A stretch of DNA of 64,000 nucleotides, from contig RPFO01000392.1 of NCBI GenBank assembly GCA_009746045.1, positions 1 through 64,000 of the forward strand, written 5' to 3'. The notes beneath the pieces were generated by a model, which was not told the DNA's origin, ran no database searches, and was given only the letters and a program-made list of their open reading frames with translations. This DNA is from Mesostigma viride (lineage: Eukaryota > Streptophyta > Mesostigmatophyceae > Mesostigmatales > Mesostigmataceae). The position numbers were made by a program, and so were the translations under genes. Positions 12,165-33,973 of the stretch are shown here, piece by piece. Every line of letters starts with the position of its first letter. Position 1 is the first letter of the stretch.

Positions 12165-12364
12165 CTAAGTGGTATTTGTTTATATTAAAATCTGGAAAGT
12201 TGCTAAAAATAGACATGCCAAAAATAGACCAACCGATGTCGGAAAATTCTGGAAAGTCAAATTCCTTCTACTGGTGTCCTGGACATGCTGCCTACCAATA
12301 TCTAGCATGTTTGGACTCAATTTGCTCCATGTAGGGCTTATAAGGGCATTTTTTGGCACTTTCA

Positions 12365-13330
12365 TACCGTTGTGGAGGTGGCACGGTGGCACGGTGGCAT
12401 GGTGGCTCCATGGATAACAATTGCATGTGCAAAGGTGTGTTCTGATCAGGCACTCCGCAAAGGTGAAAACCATTTGCGTTCAGTGCCGGGCCGCGGAAAA
12501 CGCGGAAAAACGGAAAGGTGTGTGTTTATATGCAATTTGAGGTGCAACTATTAATTAATTAATTAATTGAGGTGCAACGGTGCAACGGTGCAACGGTGCA
12601 ACGGTGCAACGGTGCCACGGTGCCACGGTGGCACGGTGGCACGGTGGCACGGTGGCACGATGCCACGATGCAACGGTGTCATGAGCATGTCTAGGTAACC
12701 CTTGCATGACCCAAATGTTACCCTTGATAAATCCCAATGGATAACCATTGTATGTGCAAATATGTGTACGTGTTTATATGCAACTTTTGAGGTGGCACAG
12801 TGGCACGGTGGCACGCTGGCACGATGCCACGGTGCCATGGTGTCATGAGCATCTAGGTAACCCTTGCATGACCCATCCACCTACATAAAACCCATGGATA
12901 ACAATTGCATGTGCAAAGGTGTGTGTTTATATGCAATTTGAGGTGCAACGGTGCAACGGTGCAACGGTGCAACGGTGCCACGGTGCCACGGTGGCACGTG
13001 GCACGATGCCACGATGCAACGGTGTCATGAGCATGTCTAGGTAACCCTTGCATGACCCATTACCCTTGATAAATCCCAATGGATAACCATTGTATGTGCA
13101 AAGGTGTGTGTTTATATGCAATTTGAGGTGCAACGGTGCAACGGTGCAACGGTGCAACGGCGCCACGGTGGCACGGTGTCATGAGCATCTAGGTAACCCT
13201 TGCATGACCCATCCACCTACATAAATCCCATGGATAACAATTGCATGTGCAAAGGTGTGTGCATATATGCAATTTGAGGTGCAACGGTGCAACGGTGCAA
13301 CGGTGCAACGGTGCAACGGTGCCACGGCCG
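12365..13330 (+). repeat. Higher-order minisatellite array of 8-bp units (GTGCAACG/GTGCCACG/GTGGCACG)
   Basis: Five higher-order units of roughly 150-245 bp each begin with TTATATGCAATTTGAGGTG-like sequence. Each continues with runs of GTGCAACG, then GTGCCACG and GTGGCACG variants, and ends with GGTGTCATGAGCAT, CTAGGTAACCCTTGCATGACCC and AATCCCA(A)TGGATAAC. A short copy of the array without the frame is at 12370-12410. Variants with A-C to C-A swaps are arranged block-wise rather than at random. Confidence 0.92.
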
Positions 13331-13629
13331 CCGCCGAACTTTTTTTTCCTCAAAGACTTTAGTTGAAACTTTAAATGCATGAAAATGCAACTTTCAAAAC
13401 TGAAGTACAATTTGAAAAATGTAGTACAATTCCAGGTGTGCACATGGGGCTGGTTGTCTCCTCTTGAAAGTGATACATCCAATATCGTATTGGCGGCAGC
13501 GCCTGTCACTCGCCCTCACTCGCACCGTGGCTGATGTGTTTTTCCACCGCACCCGGGGCGACTTTGTCGCGACCCATGCGGTCTAGATCCCTTCCAGACC
13601 TGCATGGGGGCCCCGTGGGCCGGCAGCGA

Positions 13630-14335
13630 TTAATTAGGTAGTTAATTAGGCTCGTGCTCCCGTTAAGGGGAGTCACGGAGCATTAACCCCGATGGATGGA
13701 TGGATGGATGCAAACAGTCCTACCGGTCTAATCTATAGATCTACAACATCTATCTACAACATCAAAAGCCAACTAGTCTAAGCTCGCTACCCTAGGAGAC
13801 CTGTCTGGCGTGCTTCCCGTATGTTTGCACACGCGGGCGCTTCCCCACGGGAGGGGGTTCGTTGTCCTCTATGACCTGCACAGGGCCCACTTGGCCTTGT
13901 CCATCATCTTGTTCCAAATCACAGAGAGACCTAGCCCCCCCATGTCTGCGACTAGCTGTTCTTTGAAGGTGCGGGCCTTGCGGCGGCGAGCATTGCTGGG
14001 CCCGGCCCACGTAAGGAGGTGCCGGCCAGGCTGAGCTGGGCGCAGCCCCGCGGAGGGGCCACGTGAGGTGTCTACCTGGTTGGTGCGAGCTAAGTGCCCT
14101 ACTCGCTGCAGGCGTCGCTGCTTAATGGTGCTAGTGACATCTGATATATGGCATGCCGAGGTACAGGTCCTCATTGAGAACATGAGCAGCATAGCCTACT
14201 CGGAAAATGGATTGCAGCATGTTGGTGACCGCGCCGTCCAGCTTGCGAGCCAGGTCGGCGGTGAGGGTCCACGTCTCAGCCCCGTACGTAAGAACAGGGA
14301 GGACGAGGACCTTAAACATGTCCGGCATTGAAGGT
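13630..14335 (-). pseudogene. LINE 3' fragment: C-terminal part of an APE-type reverse transcriptase ORF
   Basis: On the minus strand, frames spell the region after the RT domain of Jockey/CR1/RTE-like LINEs: FKVLVLPVLTYGAETWTL, a helical stretch, then RLQRVGHLARTNQVDT. It is followed by the 3' end with CTCCCCTTAACGGGAGCACGAG and a TAATTAA-rich tail near 13630-13690. The frame shifts at least once between 14131 and 14192. Related copies lie at 29585-30543, 31010-32690, 33600-33945, 35040-35322 and 46010-46484; this one is the most diverged. Confidence 0.8.
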
Positions 14336-14429
14336 CCGGCAGCGATGTTGCTGCGTGTCGTAGTTTTGTGATGTAGTTGGTTGTACCTTGTGCAGCTGGC
14401 GTGATCCTTGAATGCCCGTGTCAGATTGC

Positions 14430-14515
14430 TATATTATTTTCTTCAGGGTTCTTCTTCTTTTCGGGGTTTTCCTTATGTTGCATGCCAATCTCACCTCCGT
14501 AATTTATCATTTTCA
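14430..14515 (-). repeat. Short dispersed repeat shared with 4815-4905
   Basis: Reverse complement of the 4815-4905 repeat, ending directly against the RLE-LINE 3' fragment at 14520. Confidence 0.75.
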
Positions 14516-14519
14516 ATTC

Positions 14520-14930
14520 GAATATATATTAATTAATAATATAATTACTTACAGCAGAGTGAAATCACTCAAACCAAAGCAAACGCCCAGCTATAAACCT
14601 ATATACAGAGCCATGTAAAATCTCTATACTACGATAAGACCAATGGAAACTCCTAACGGGAGGAACCTAATAGCCCTGCTGCACCGCAAAATCAGCCCGC
14701 GTACGGCGGAGCATGATGTCAGCCATGGCCCGAGTCAGCGCCACCGACAAGCGCTGACGCCAATATGACGTCCAGGTCCGCGCCGACCATGGGGCCCGCT
14801 GGCCCTCCAGGTCCAGCCGGTCCTCCCGGAGCCGGCAACACTCCTTGAAGAAGGCGGAGGTCAGGGGCCCCATGGCCCCAAACTCCTCCAGGACAAAGGG
14901 CACCACACGATGGTGCCCGACGTCGCCGTT
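14520..14930 (-). mobile_element. Severely 5'-truncated RLE-LINE insertion (last ~270 bp of ORF plus 3' UTR)
   Basis: Positions 14667-14906 encode on minus the same 79 C-terminal residues as the intact element (ending TRADFAVQQGY). The 3' UTR (GTTTGCTTTGGTTTGAGTGA, CTGCTGTAAGTAATTATATT) also matches almost base for base, so the insertion is recent. AT-rich words close to AATATATATTC lie at both ends, consistent with a target duplication. Confidence 0.9.
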
Positions 14931-14990
14931 TGAATATATATATTAAAAATATAATTACTTACAGCAGAGTGAAATCAATTTGAATATATA
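14931..14990 (-). mobile_element. Minimal RLE-LINE insertion (~40 bp of 3' end) next to the larger copy
   Basis: On the minus strand TGATTTCACTCTGCTGTAAG and the following TAATTATATTTTTAAT repeat the very end of the element. ATATATATTCAAA or a close variant stands on both sides and looks like the target duplication. The larger copy at 14520-14930 was inserted at the same AT-rich word. Confidence 0.8.
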
Positions 14991-15134
14991 TCCATCCATT
15001 GGGGTTAATACTCTGTGACCCCCCAACACTAGGAGCATGCGTTTAATTAATTGCATCCACAGTAGTTGCTAGACTCTCCCAGTAACCAGTTTATTAAGAA
15101 ATTTCAACCTGTGGCCTGCCTTTCAAGGCAACAA

Positions 15135-15176
15135 TAGGGGGGGGGGCGGGCGGAGGGGGGGGGGGGGGGGGGGGCA
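15135..15176. repeat. Poly-G tract
   Basis: G-runs of 10-20 bases broken by single C and A bases. The rest of 14991-15388 shows no gene. It includes a weak relative of the retroelement 3' hairpin at about 15010-15045 and a TTAATTAATT tail. Confidence 0.95.
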
Positions 15177-15388
15177 TTGCCCCTTCTTGCTGACTAAGTC
15201 ACCCCCGTTTGCAATGCTAGTGCGAGCATGCACAATGCGGATATGATCACATGAATGCATGCATCATGTTGCGAAATTGTATATTAATATTAGATATATA
15301 CTGCAAAAAATTACTTTTAGAACTCTGAAACAACGGCCCATGCATCCACCAATGAACAGAATTGCTTCGGACTTCGGTAGGTTGCACC

Positions 15389-16667
15389 CTACAACACCTC
15401 AATGTCGACCGTAATGGGCGGGTTCTCCCCCCCCAGGCGGGTACTGCACGTGACCGCGTGTTTGCTGCCCGGCGCGAATGTGAGCCTCGCGGACGCCAGC
15501 ACTTGCAGGGCAAACTCAAAGCACTGCAGGTTGATCAGGTCCGGCCGCGTGAGGTACACCGTCCCGTCCTGACACAGCGCACGGAAGAACACGGGGTACA
15601 GCCCGCCGCTAGTGATTGGCCAGTGCCACTTATCCACCGCGTCCAGGTCCGCGAAGGGGACCTCGGTCTCGGGGAGAAACGCGCAACATTGGCCGCCGTC
15701 CGCCTCGGCGCCGGCCAGGGCGTCCCTGGCCAGCTGCTCCGTCTTGTACAGGGACAGGCCGACTGTGGCGGCGTCCGGCGCGTCTTCCTCCACCATGCGC
15801 TTGAAGAGCGCAAACCCCTGCGCGCGGACCTTGTTCTGGCCGTCGTCGTGGATGGTGTAGGACAGTTTCACGAGCTCGGGGATGGAGCCCGGGCGTTCCA
15901 CGACGGCAGAATAAAAGGAAACCGCGTGTCGGAAGAGGCTTTCCCCGAACTCCAAGTTGAACCCGCCCTCTTCCTCTAGGCCAGGGAGAGCCGTCATTGG
16001 ACCCCCACCGGAGGGCAGTGCCTTTTCTATCCTGCCGCGGATGACGTCGGTCAATATGGATGGCGGGATGGGCGCGTAACTACACTCGATGCCGGCCTTT
16101 TGCAACGTCGGTCGGCAGGCATCCACTAAACTACACTTATCCGCGCCTTCTCCGTCAGCTGTCCGGAAGTCTGCGAACAGGATTTTTCTGGGCCTGGAAA
16201 CACGAGGTAACAGAACACGTAAAATTACATCATAAAAAAGGGTCAGCCTTCCCCTGGTTTCGTATGCGCATTTCATGATGTTAGGGACTGGTAATTTGTC
16301 AGGATAAAAGCTAAGACGTTCCTAGCCGCTCCAGGTAGCATGCTTACCGGGACGGGTTAAGCGAAGTCAAGCCGCCACCCGTTACTTTCGGGGCTAACAT
16401 CACGGCAGCGAGGAAATCTACGACGGCCTCCGCCGTAGGAGGCTCCCTAGACTTTACAATGTGGCTAGCTTCAGTGCTGCCGAGAACACTGCCGACCGCG
16501 GTGTCCAGGACAAGAATAAGCCATGGCCGCGCGACTACCTCGTGCTCCCCATCTTCCGATTCGGCAGGCTCACCGGCCACTAATGGAATCCAGCACCGTA
16601 ATTTGTGCACGTAGCATGCCCATGGTTCCGACTCCGGAAGCCGCGCTATTTCCGCGACCGGGAACAT
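15389..16667 (-). CDS. DUF6930-like protein, two exons
   Basis: Exon 1 is 16667-16348 and exon 2 is 16193-15389. The intron has a GTAAGC donor and a TTTCCAG acceptor, and the phase-2 join gives 374 codons without a break. The start ATG sits in ACCATG, a good context. The N-terminal part (RPWLILVLDTAVGSVLGS, then RPRKILFADFRT) and the C-terminal part (VGLSLYKTEQ, WPITSGGLYPVFFRALCQDG, LINLQCFEFAL) resemble the order of conserved blocks in the bacterial DUF6930/DUF7309-type family as I remember it. Function is unknown. No signal peptide or membrane segment is visible. The gene is divergent from the PC-esterase gene, 1.07 kb away. It could be a domesticated bacterial gene, since such proteins are mainly prokaryotic (inference). 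Additional 5' exons cannot be excluded. Confidence 0.7.
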
Positions 16668-17741
16668 GGTGTCAACACGATATTACAGTGTCGCGGGGGA
16701 CAAAAGCCAATTCAGTGCAGTACAGAGCCTAATATTTGCATCACAGACGCCACACCCAAGTTATCCGTGGATAATGAACAAAATATGTTGGTGGCCTGCC
16801 ACGAGAAGCCAATAGCCATGGTGGGTGAAGGGAGGGCTTTATCCGCTGGCATCTGCACGCGGCAAGTTATCGGCGGGTGAAGGCGGCACAACAGGTCGTC
16901 TTTCGTCCACTGATCACCGGAACGCTGCACTGACCCCTACAACTTAACTCAACTAGGCAGTGGGCACCGACAGCCATCCCGTATACAGCCACCGAGACCA
17001 CAACAACAAGGGCCAAGCTTTCTGCCAGTAAAGGCTAGTTGTCTGCGGTTCCGCTTACAGCTAGTCATCCCATTCCAGTAGTTTCTGCCAGTAGTCGATG
17101 TCATTCAACATTAAGAACTACGCAGAACAACAAACACGACAAGTTCTTCAGTTCTCTGTATTTCTACTAACAACTACTAAAAATATACCATGTACTGGTG
17201 GCCACTATTGGGCCAGTAGCGTTGCCTTGCTTCGAAAGTTGGACGCTGCCGCGTGGCCCTGCTGCAGGCCGCGCGCGGGTGTATTTATGGCGCTCGAAAA
17301 TGAATGAGCGCTGGAAGTTAGCAGGTTCCCGGGAATTTGCAGTCGTAGCACAGTGCGTAGCATCAGAGGGTAGGGAAGACAATTGCTCCTGGTTTTAGGC
17401 AGGTTTTATGCGACGGGATTTGCATCAGCCCAGCCCATAAGAATTGCAAAAAAAGAGGTTGTCCGGTACGGCGGCATGGATAAACACCAAGGCAGCACGC
17501 GGGAATGTGCGCCGTAATTGCAGCCTGCTTCGTGGGCTATTTGCGATCCAATGCGGTGGTTATTGCACGCTTGCAGAGAAAGCCAAGGTTACATAATAGA
17601 GACGCACAATAATCATGGTGGGATTGCCTCCATAACCACGAGCAACTAGTACTTTAATATCCAATGGCTTCAGATACCAAGGTATGCGGCTCAGTAGTTC
17701 TTTTGGTTTATCCTGGTTGAGACCGGTCACTCCTAACAACT
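16668..17741. promoter_or_regulatory. Shared upstream region of two divergent genes
   Basis: This 1.07-kb interval separates the 5' ends of the DUF6930-like gene and the PC-esterase gene and should hold both promoters. I see no strong TATA box or repeat. Short ORFs here (for example 17098-17307) have no support. Confidence 0.4.
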
Positions 17742-28566
<10,825 letters not shown>

Positions 28567-29429
28567 CTACGATGGCAAATGTTTATCCCCAAGTGTTGCG
28601 CAGCCCAGGCCGGTGCGGAGCCGCTAGCTAGCTAGTTGGCCGGCACCCCGGGTACGTCATGGTGGTGGGGTTGGCCGAGGCCGTCCGGTTGCTCGAGGCA
28701 CTTGTACCAGAACCAAGTGCCGCCGTTCTTCTGCTGGCAGCTGCGCGGGCCCTTGACCATCTGCTGGACATCAGCCTTCTCGGCTTGCTCGTAGGCGACC
28801 CGCAGATCCGCTTCTTGCAGATCGACGAGGCTTGGCGGTCGGGTCTTTGTTGCGGCGGAGCATCTGCCTGGCGGCGACCACTGGCGGTGCTTGGTGGTGG
28901 TCAGCGAGCGATCGGCGGGAAGGCAAGGATGGGAGGGTGCGGGCAGCCAGACGGGCAGCAATACCGCATCAGTAGGACCACTGAAAAATCGCCCGGGGGC
29001 GGATGATGGCTGGATCATGTCTTGGGTACTGGAAAGTCCGTTTTTGGTTTATCTGACAGTCGGCCTACAAGACAGGTGAAAATTGCTGTGTGCGCTGGCC
29101 CCTAGCTTAGCATCAAATGGGCCCAACTGCCCAAGTCAAGACCAACGAAGTGTGAGGTTAATTCATCAATATAATATTTTACACGTAACTGCGTCACGTG
29201 AGCTCCTCAGGGAAATGAATATGGAAGGGGTGGATGGATGTAGCTATGTATAGCTCCAATAAGTAGCTACAGGGTTCATGCGGGCACCACGGCCGGCCCG
29301 AATCGCTATGCATGCCATTTGAACTTAGTCACACGCGGAGGCCCCACCGACTGGGGGGTGGTGGCCTTCATTACCGGTTGTCTGTAAGTAGGAGTTTGGG
29401 CCGGGCCGGGGTCCATTCTCGAGTGTAAG
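28567..29429. other. Intergenic; weak minus-strand frame and a dispersed repeat
   Basis: A minus frame at 28632-29018 ends GGTWFWYKCLEQPDG...; its last ~70 residues look coding-like and could be a terminal exon, but I cannot identify it and found no partner exon. Positions 29170-29400 (ACTGCGTCACGTGAGC..., GCCCGAATCGCTATG, TCACACGCGGAG, GGTGGTGGCCTTCAT) are repeated at 34800-35035. Confidence 0.4.
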
Positions 29430-29431
29430 TA

Positions 29432-30628
29432 CAGTCATTCACGCCTTTGGGTTGGCTTAAGTTGTGTTCATGCCTTAAGTTGGGTCGAATTGGATTTCGG
29501 CGTTCTAAGTTGCAAGTAGTTCAGAATAGTATGTTTTAGTATCTTTAGTTCAAATTAGTAGAATTTAGTAGAGTCATTCACGCCGGCTGGACTGCCTGGG
29601 CCTGGAGGCGCGGGCGGTGGGGTTGGAGATTAGTGTCAAAACCGAGGCGATGGTGATTGGGGCCTCCAGTAAACCACCGCTGCCGCGCCTGCTCGACGGG
29701 ACGGAGGTCCCGTTCCGCGACCGCTTCAAGCTGTTGGGGAGCTGGCTTCCTGACACCGCCGACGATGTGGACACCCGCATCGGCCTTGCCTGGGCCAAGC
29801 TCCGTTCGCTCACACCCTACTGGCGCTCGAAGGGCCTGGGCGGGCACCGCAAGCGCATGCTCTTCAAGGTCCTCGTCCTCACGGTGCTCACGTATGGCGC
29901 CGAGGCGTGGACCCTCCCACCCAAACTGGCAGCTAGGCTAGACGGCACGGTTTACAGGATGCTCCGACAGGTCCTTAACGTAGGTTTTTCCGAGCGTCCG
30001 TCATCAGAATCAAGATTTGTATCATGGCATGCCTCGTGTTTCGGACGAGATTAGGCAGCGTAGGATAGCATTTGTAGGACACCTTGCCCGCACCAGCCAG
30101 GTCGACACCACCCTCGGTCTGGCCGGCCCCCAGCGGCTTGGCCAGCCAGGGCGGCACATTCTGACCTGGCCTGGCCCCGCGGACATTCCCAAACGGGTAG
30201 GGAAACCTGTCACGAACTACGTTCAGATGTTGCTGGACGACCTAGTGGTCCCAGCCCAGTTTGAGCACCGCATCCACTCTCTCTCCCGTCTTTGGACTGC
30301 CATGCATGCAGGACAAGACGCGGTGGAAGAAGATTGTCAAGGCGCACACGCCCGACCCTGTGGGCAAGCCACCTCCCCCTTGGAAGCGGAGGCGGCGTTT
30401 TGATGAGTAGTGTAGTTAAGATTTTCTAGATAGCTTAGAGTTAGTATAGTTCGATCACGCGGCTTCCTGGCACCCCATCCATCATGGAATATGTGCTACA
30501 TGACCTCCCCACGGAGGCATGTTATAATTTAATTTAATTTTTAATTCACGCCTTAAGTTGGGTTCACGCCTCATAAGTTGGGTTTACCCCTCAAAAACCA
30601 CGAACCCAACTTAAGGCGTGAATGACTG
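29432..30628. mobile_element. Tc1/mariner-type MITE carrying a nested LINE fragment
   Basis: Terminal inverted repeats CAGTCATTCACGCCT (left, from 29432) and its complement AGGCGTGAATGACTG-like (right, to 30628) are flanked on both sides by TA (29430-29431 and 30629-30630), the signature duplication of Tc1/mariner elements. Apart from the LINE insert at 29585-30543, only about 240 bp remain. These are built of repeated AAGTTGGGTTCACGCC and CTTAAGTTGGGT words, with no transposase. Confidence 0.8.
29585..30543 (+). pseudogene. 5'-truncated LINE (APE-type RT C-terminus and 3' UTR) nested in the MITE
   Basis: A 9-bp duplication ATTCACGCC flanks the insert (29576-29584 and 30544-30552). The coding part reads RFKLLGSWLPDTADDVDTRIGLAWAK, FKVLVLTVLTYGAEAWTL, then, after a frame change near 30015-30050, QRRIAFVGHLARTSQVDT and LDDLVVPAQFEHRIHSLSRL. 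These are the post-RT segments of Jockey/CR1/RTE-like LINEs. The 3' end has CCTCCCCACGGAGG and an (AATTT)n tail. The catalytic RT domain is absent. Confidence 0.85.
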
Positions 30629-31009
30629 TAGTGCAATGGACAGATCTCGGTAAGGGCACTCATAATCTGGAGTTCACATACCATGTGAATGGTCACTATT
30701 TGGACAATATAGGGGCCAAAGCCCGATCGATACTCCCAATGCCCCAAAAAAGTTACTTGATTAATTGTTGTCTACTGATCTCTATAGTGGCCCGTGGCTA
30801 AGCTAGTGGCTCGTCACCCGTCGTCGCTAAAAGTCCTCTCCCTTGTTGATCATGTAGTTGTCTCACTTCATAGTAATGTGCTCCGGCCTTAATTCGCTTC
30901 GCTCGATCCAGACTCAAGAGCTAGAGAAGGCGGCCGATTTAATTCGGCGGCTGCATGCCTTTCATTCGGCGCGCCAGCCGCCAGGCGCTTCGGGCCGGTA
31001 AATTAAATT
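30629..31009. other. No gene recognised
   Basis: Unique-looking sequence between the MITE and the next LINE fragment, with no ORF of note. Confidence 0.4.
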
Positions 31010-32690
31010 AAATCAAACTATAACATGACTCCATTGGCCGGAGAGTCATGTTGCACGTATTCCCTTGCTGGATGCATGGATGGAGGTGGGCGAAGCCGCG
31101 GATTCAACCAACCTTAGTAAGCTAACTCTAATAAGCTATCTAGCTAGAAAATCCTAACTACTCGATCTACGAGTTCAGCAAAGGACCCTTCCTCAGTCCT
31201 GGGGGGGGGGGGGCGGGGGCTTGCGCCCACCGACAGGGGCTGGCGTGTGAGCCTGGACAATATCGTCTTCCACCTTTTCTTGTTCTGCATAGTGCTCAGT
31301 CCAAGCGAGATCGAGAGCTAGCTAAAGGGAGGAAATGCGGTGTTCAAACTGGGCTGGGACCACTATAGGTCGGCCAGCGCTCAACTGCTGTGTATAGTTC
31401 ATGGCAGGTTTACCCATCTTTCTAGAGGAATGTCCTTGGGGCCAGGCCAGGTCGATCAGGATACATATGCCGCCCTGGTTGGCCAGGCAAGCCGCTGGGG
31501 GCCGGCCAGACCGATGTCGGTGTCTACCCAGGACTGGTGCGCGAGCAAGATGTCCTACGAATGCTATTCAAAAATCCTACCGGTTGTGTGCCTATTATCT
31601 ATCTCGTCCGAAATGCGAGGCAAACCAGTGATCGATACAAAGACTTAAAAGACCTACATATGACACGTGGAAAACCCTGTACGTTCACTGAGGACCTGTC
31701 GGAGCATCTGTCCAGCCGTGTGCTGCCAGCGTGTCCGTTGAGCGATCATGCCTCGGTGCCATAGGTCAGAGCACCGTGAGGACCAGGACCTTGAAAAGCA
31801 CTCGCTTGCGGTGCTCGCCCAATTAAGTCCTTCGAGTGCCAGTAGGGGTTGAGCGAACGAAGCCTGGCCCAGCAGGCCAGGCCGATGCGGATGTCAACAT
31901 CGTCGGCCAGGTGTCGCCGGGGAGCATGCTTCAGGCAGCAGTTTCGGAAGCGATCACGGAACTGGACCTCCTTCCCGTCGAGCATGCAGCCGGGGCTTCG
32001 GCGGGCAACTGGTAGCCCCAATCACCATCCGGCCTCAGTTTTGACACCAATATCTCGATCCAAACCAGCCCCACCGCTCGCGCCTCCAAGCCCAGACAGT
32101 CCAAGGCCAGGTCTGAATGTTCTCGGGGCGGCCGATGAGGGTGTTATCATATATCCGCATAAATCAGGTCGGACAGGCGGTAACCAGGGCCACCGCCGCC
32201 ATATTCGCGATCGTTTAAAGGATTTCCCAGCCAGGCCCGAAAACCCTTAATGAAATAAAGAGCAGTAAAGCGCGCACGTGCCCGGCGCATGTGACGTGCA
32301 TCCGCGACAATAATGAACAGACATGGGGACAGGACACAACCTTGCCACACCCCGACGTGGTGAATTACTAACTAAGGGGGAATGGTGGGGTGGTGCCTAA
32401 GTTCCGCAGTCCGCACTATAGCTACTGCCTGTGAGCCCTAATATACAGCCGGCGAATGGCAGCTATTATAAATGCTGGGGGCACGCGATCCAGAGCTAGG
32501 ATGGCCCAAAGAGCTTCCCAGAGGACCGTGTCGATCGAAAGCCTTGATATAGTCAACAACTCGACCCACCTCCCGTGGCCGGGAACTTAGCGCCCGCGTG
32601 TTTGCAAACGCGGGAAGCACGCTAAGACATGAGACCCCTAGGGTATCTAGGGCCCCATAGATATAGCGTCATGGCCGGCTTGATGTTGTA
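31010..32690 (-). pseudogene. Degenerate LINE copy retaining part of the RT domain
   Basis: Minus-strand frames include WQGCVLSPCLFIIVADARHM (near 32290-32350, RT motif B region), DLIYADI (the start of the YADD catalytic box), VQFRDRF, DDVDIRIGLA and LRSLNPYW (31850-31960). Stops and frameshifts are frequent. The 3' end at about 31010-31045 has AACATGACTCC and an AATTAAA tail. This is the longest copy of the family in the window and the only one with RT core motifs. Confidence 0.75.
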
Positions 32691-32699
32691 GATAGATTA

Positions 32700-33345
32700 G
32701 ACCGGTGAGATTGCGTGTACCCATCCATGCGTGTACCCATCATCGATGCTTCCTCCATCTGGGCGGACCTGCTTATATAAGCACCACACCACCTCCACCA
32801 CCTCCATGCACCATCGCGGCACAGCTCAAGCAACTTAAGCACTCGACCTTCGTGAGGATCGAGGCCGAGCTCGACAAGCGCAGCCACAATGTCATCGTCA
32901 AGCACCGACCAGCCGGCAGGTGAGACCCCTACGAGTCTTCTCACGGCATTTAAGCGCGACATTCTGGCCCCGGCCCATGCTACTCACAGGTGAGCTGCGG
33001 ATGTCGACCGGCTGTCCGCGCCTCCCCCGCGGGGTAAGGCTGGCCCGGCACCCGTGCTCCTCACCTTTAAGTACATGGCGGACAAGCTGTCGTTGGCCGC
33101 AGCTCTTGGGGACTCGCTTCATGCATGCTGGACGACGACTATAGACCCTGCCGGGCCCAGCAACAGCGGCGACGCGAGCTATATATGGCCGACCTACCTT
33201 CAGCTCCGGCAGAGCGCAGGGGGAATTAAAGCCGGTATACTGGAGTGGGGCGGTCATCCACGTTGACCATAAGCCCTGGCAGGCACCTCCTGCCACCCCA
33301 GCAACCTCAGTCTAGGGAACATATACCAGTATAGTGTAGATTATA
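32700..33345 (+). pseudogene. ORF1p fragment of the LINE-associated family (plus strand)
   Basis: Frames spell ELDKRSHNVIVKH, LTAFKRDILAP, PVLLTFKYMADKLS and WPTYLQLRQSAGG, matching residues 220-370 of the ORF1p at 3624-4802. Several frameshifts occur. It belongs to the KYMADKL subfamily also found at 35790-36070 and 45765-46006. Confidence 0.75.
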
Positions 33346-33599
33346 GTCAGGCTTAGCCTAGCACGTGGCCTACGCGCATTAAAAAATTAAATTAAACTAT
33401 AACATGCCTCCGTGGTTTTTATGAGTAGGGTAGTTAGGATTTTCGATCTAGAGGCTAGATAGATAGATTAGGGTTAGGATACAGTCCGATTGCGCGGCTC
33501 TCTCCACCCCACCCCCCATCAAGGAATATGTGCTACAGGATCTCCCAACGGAGGCATATGTTATAATTTAATGTTTAATTTAATGTTTAATGCCTCCGT

Positions 33600-33973
33600 G
33601 GGGAGATCATGCATGTAGCACATATTCCTTGATGGATGGTGGTGGAGTGGAGGGAGCCGCGTAATCGAACTAACCTAACGCTAATCTATCTAGTCTAGAA
33701 AAATCCTAACTACACTACTCATCAAAACGCCTCCTCCTCTTTGGCCGGGAGGTGGCTTGCCCACAGGGTCTGGCGTGTGAGCCTTGACAATCTTCCAGAT
33801 GCCACCGCGTCTTGTTCTGCATTGCGGTCCAAAGAAGGGAGAGAGAGTGGATGCGGTATTCAAACTGGGCTGGGGCCACTAGGTCGTCCAGCAACATCTG
33901 GGTGTAGTTCGTGACATGTTTCCCTACCCGTTTGGGAATGCCCCTGGGGCCAGGCCAGGCCTGGCCCCAGGGG
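33600..33973 (-). pseudogene. LINE 3' fragment ending in a perfect palindrome
   Basis: Minus frame 33897-33715 reads MLLDDLVAPAQFEYRIHSLSLLWTAMQ..., the C-terminus of the same LINE family as 29585-30543. The 3' UTR and CCTCCGTGGGGAGATCATG end lie at 33590-33715. Its 5' side runs into a perfect inverted repeat (33941-33956, CCCCTGGGGCCAGGCC, mirrored at 33958-33973 around a single A). A second 3' end in opposite orientation lies immediately left (33410-33580). Confidence 0.8.
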
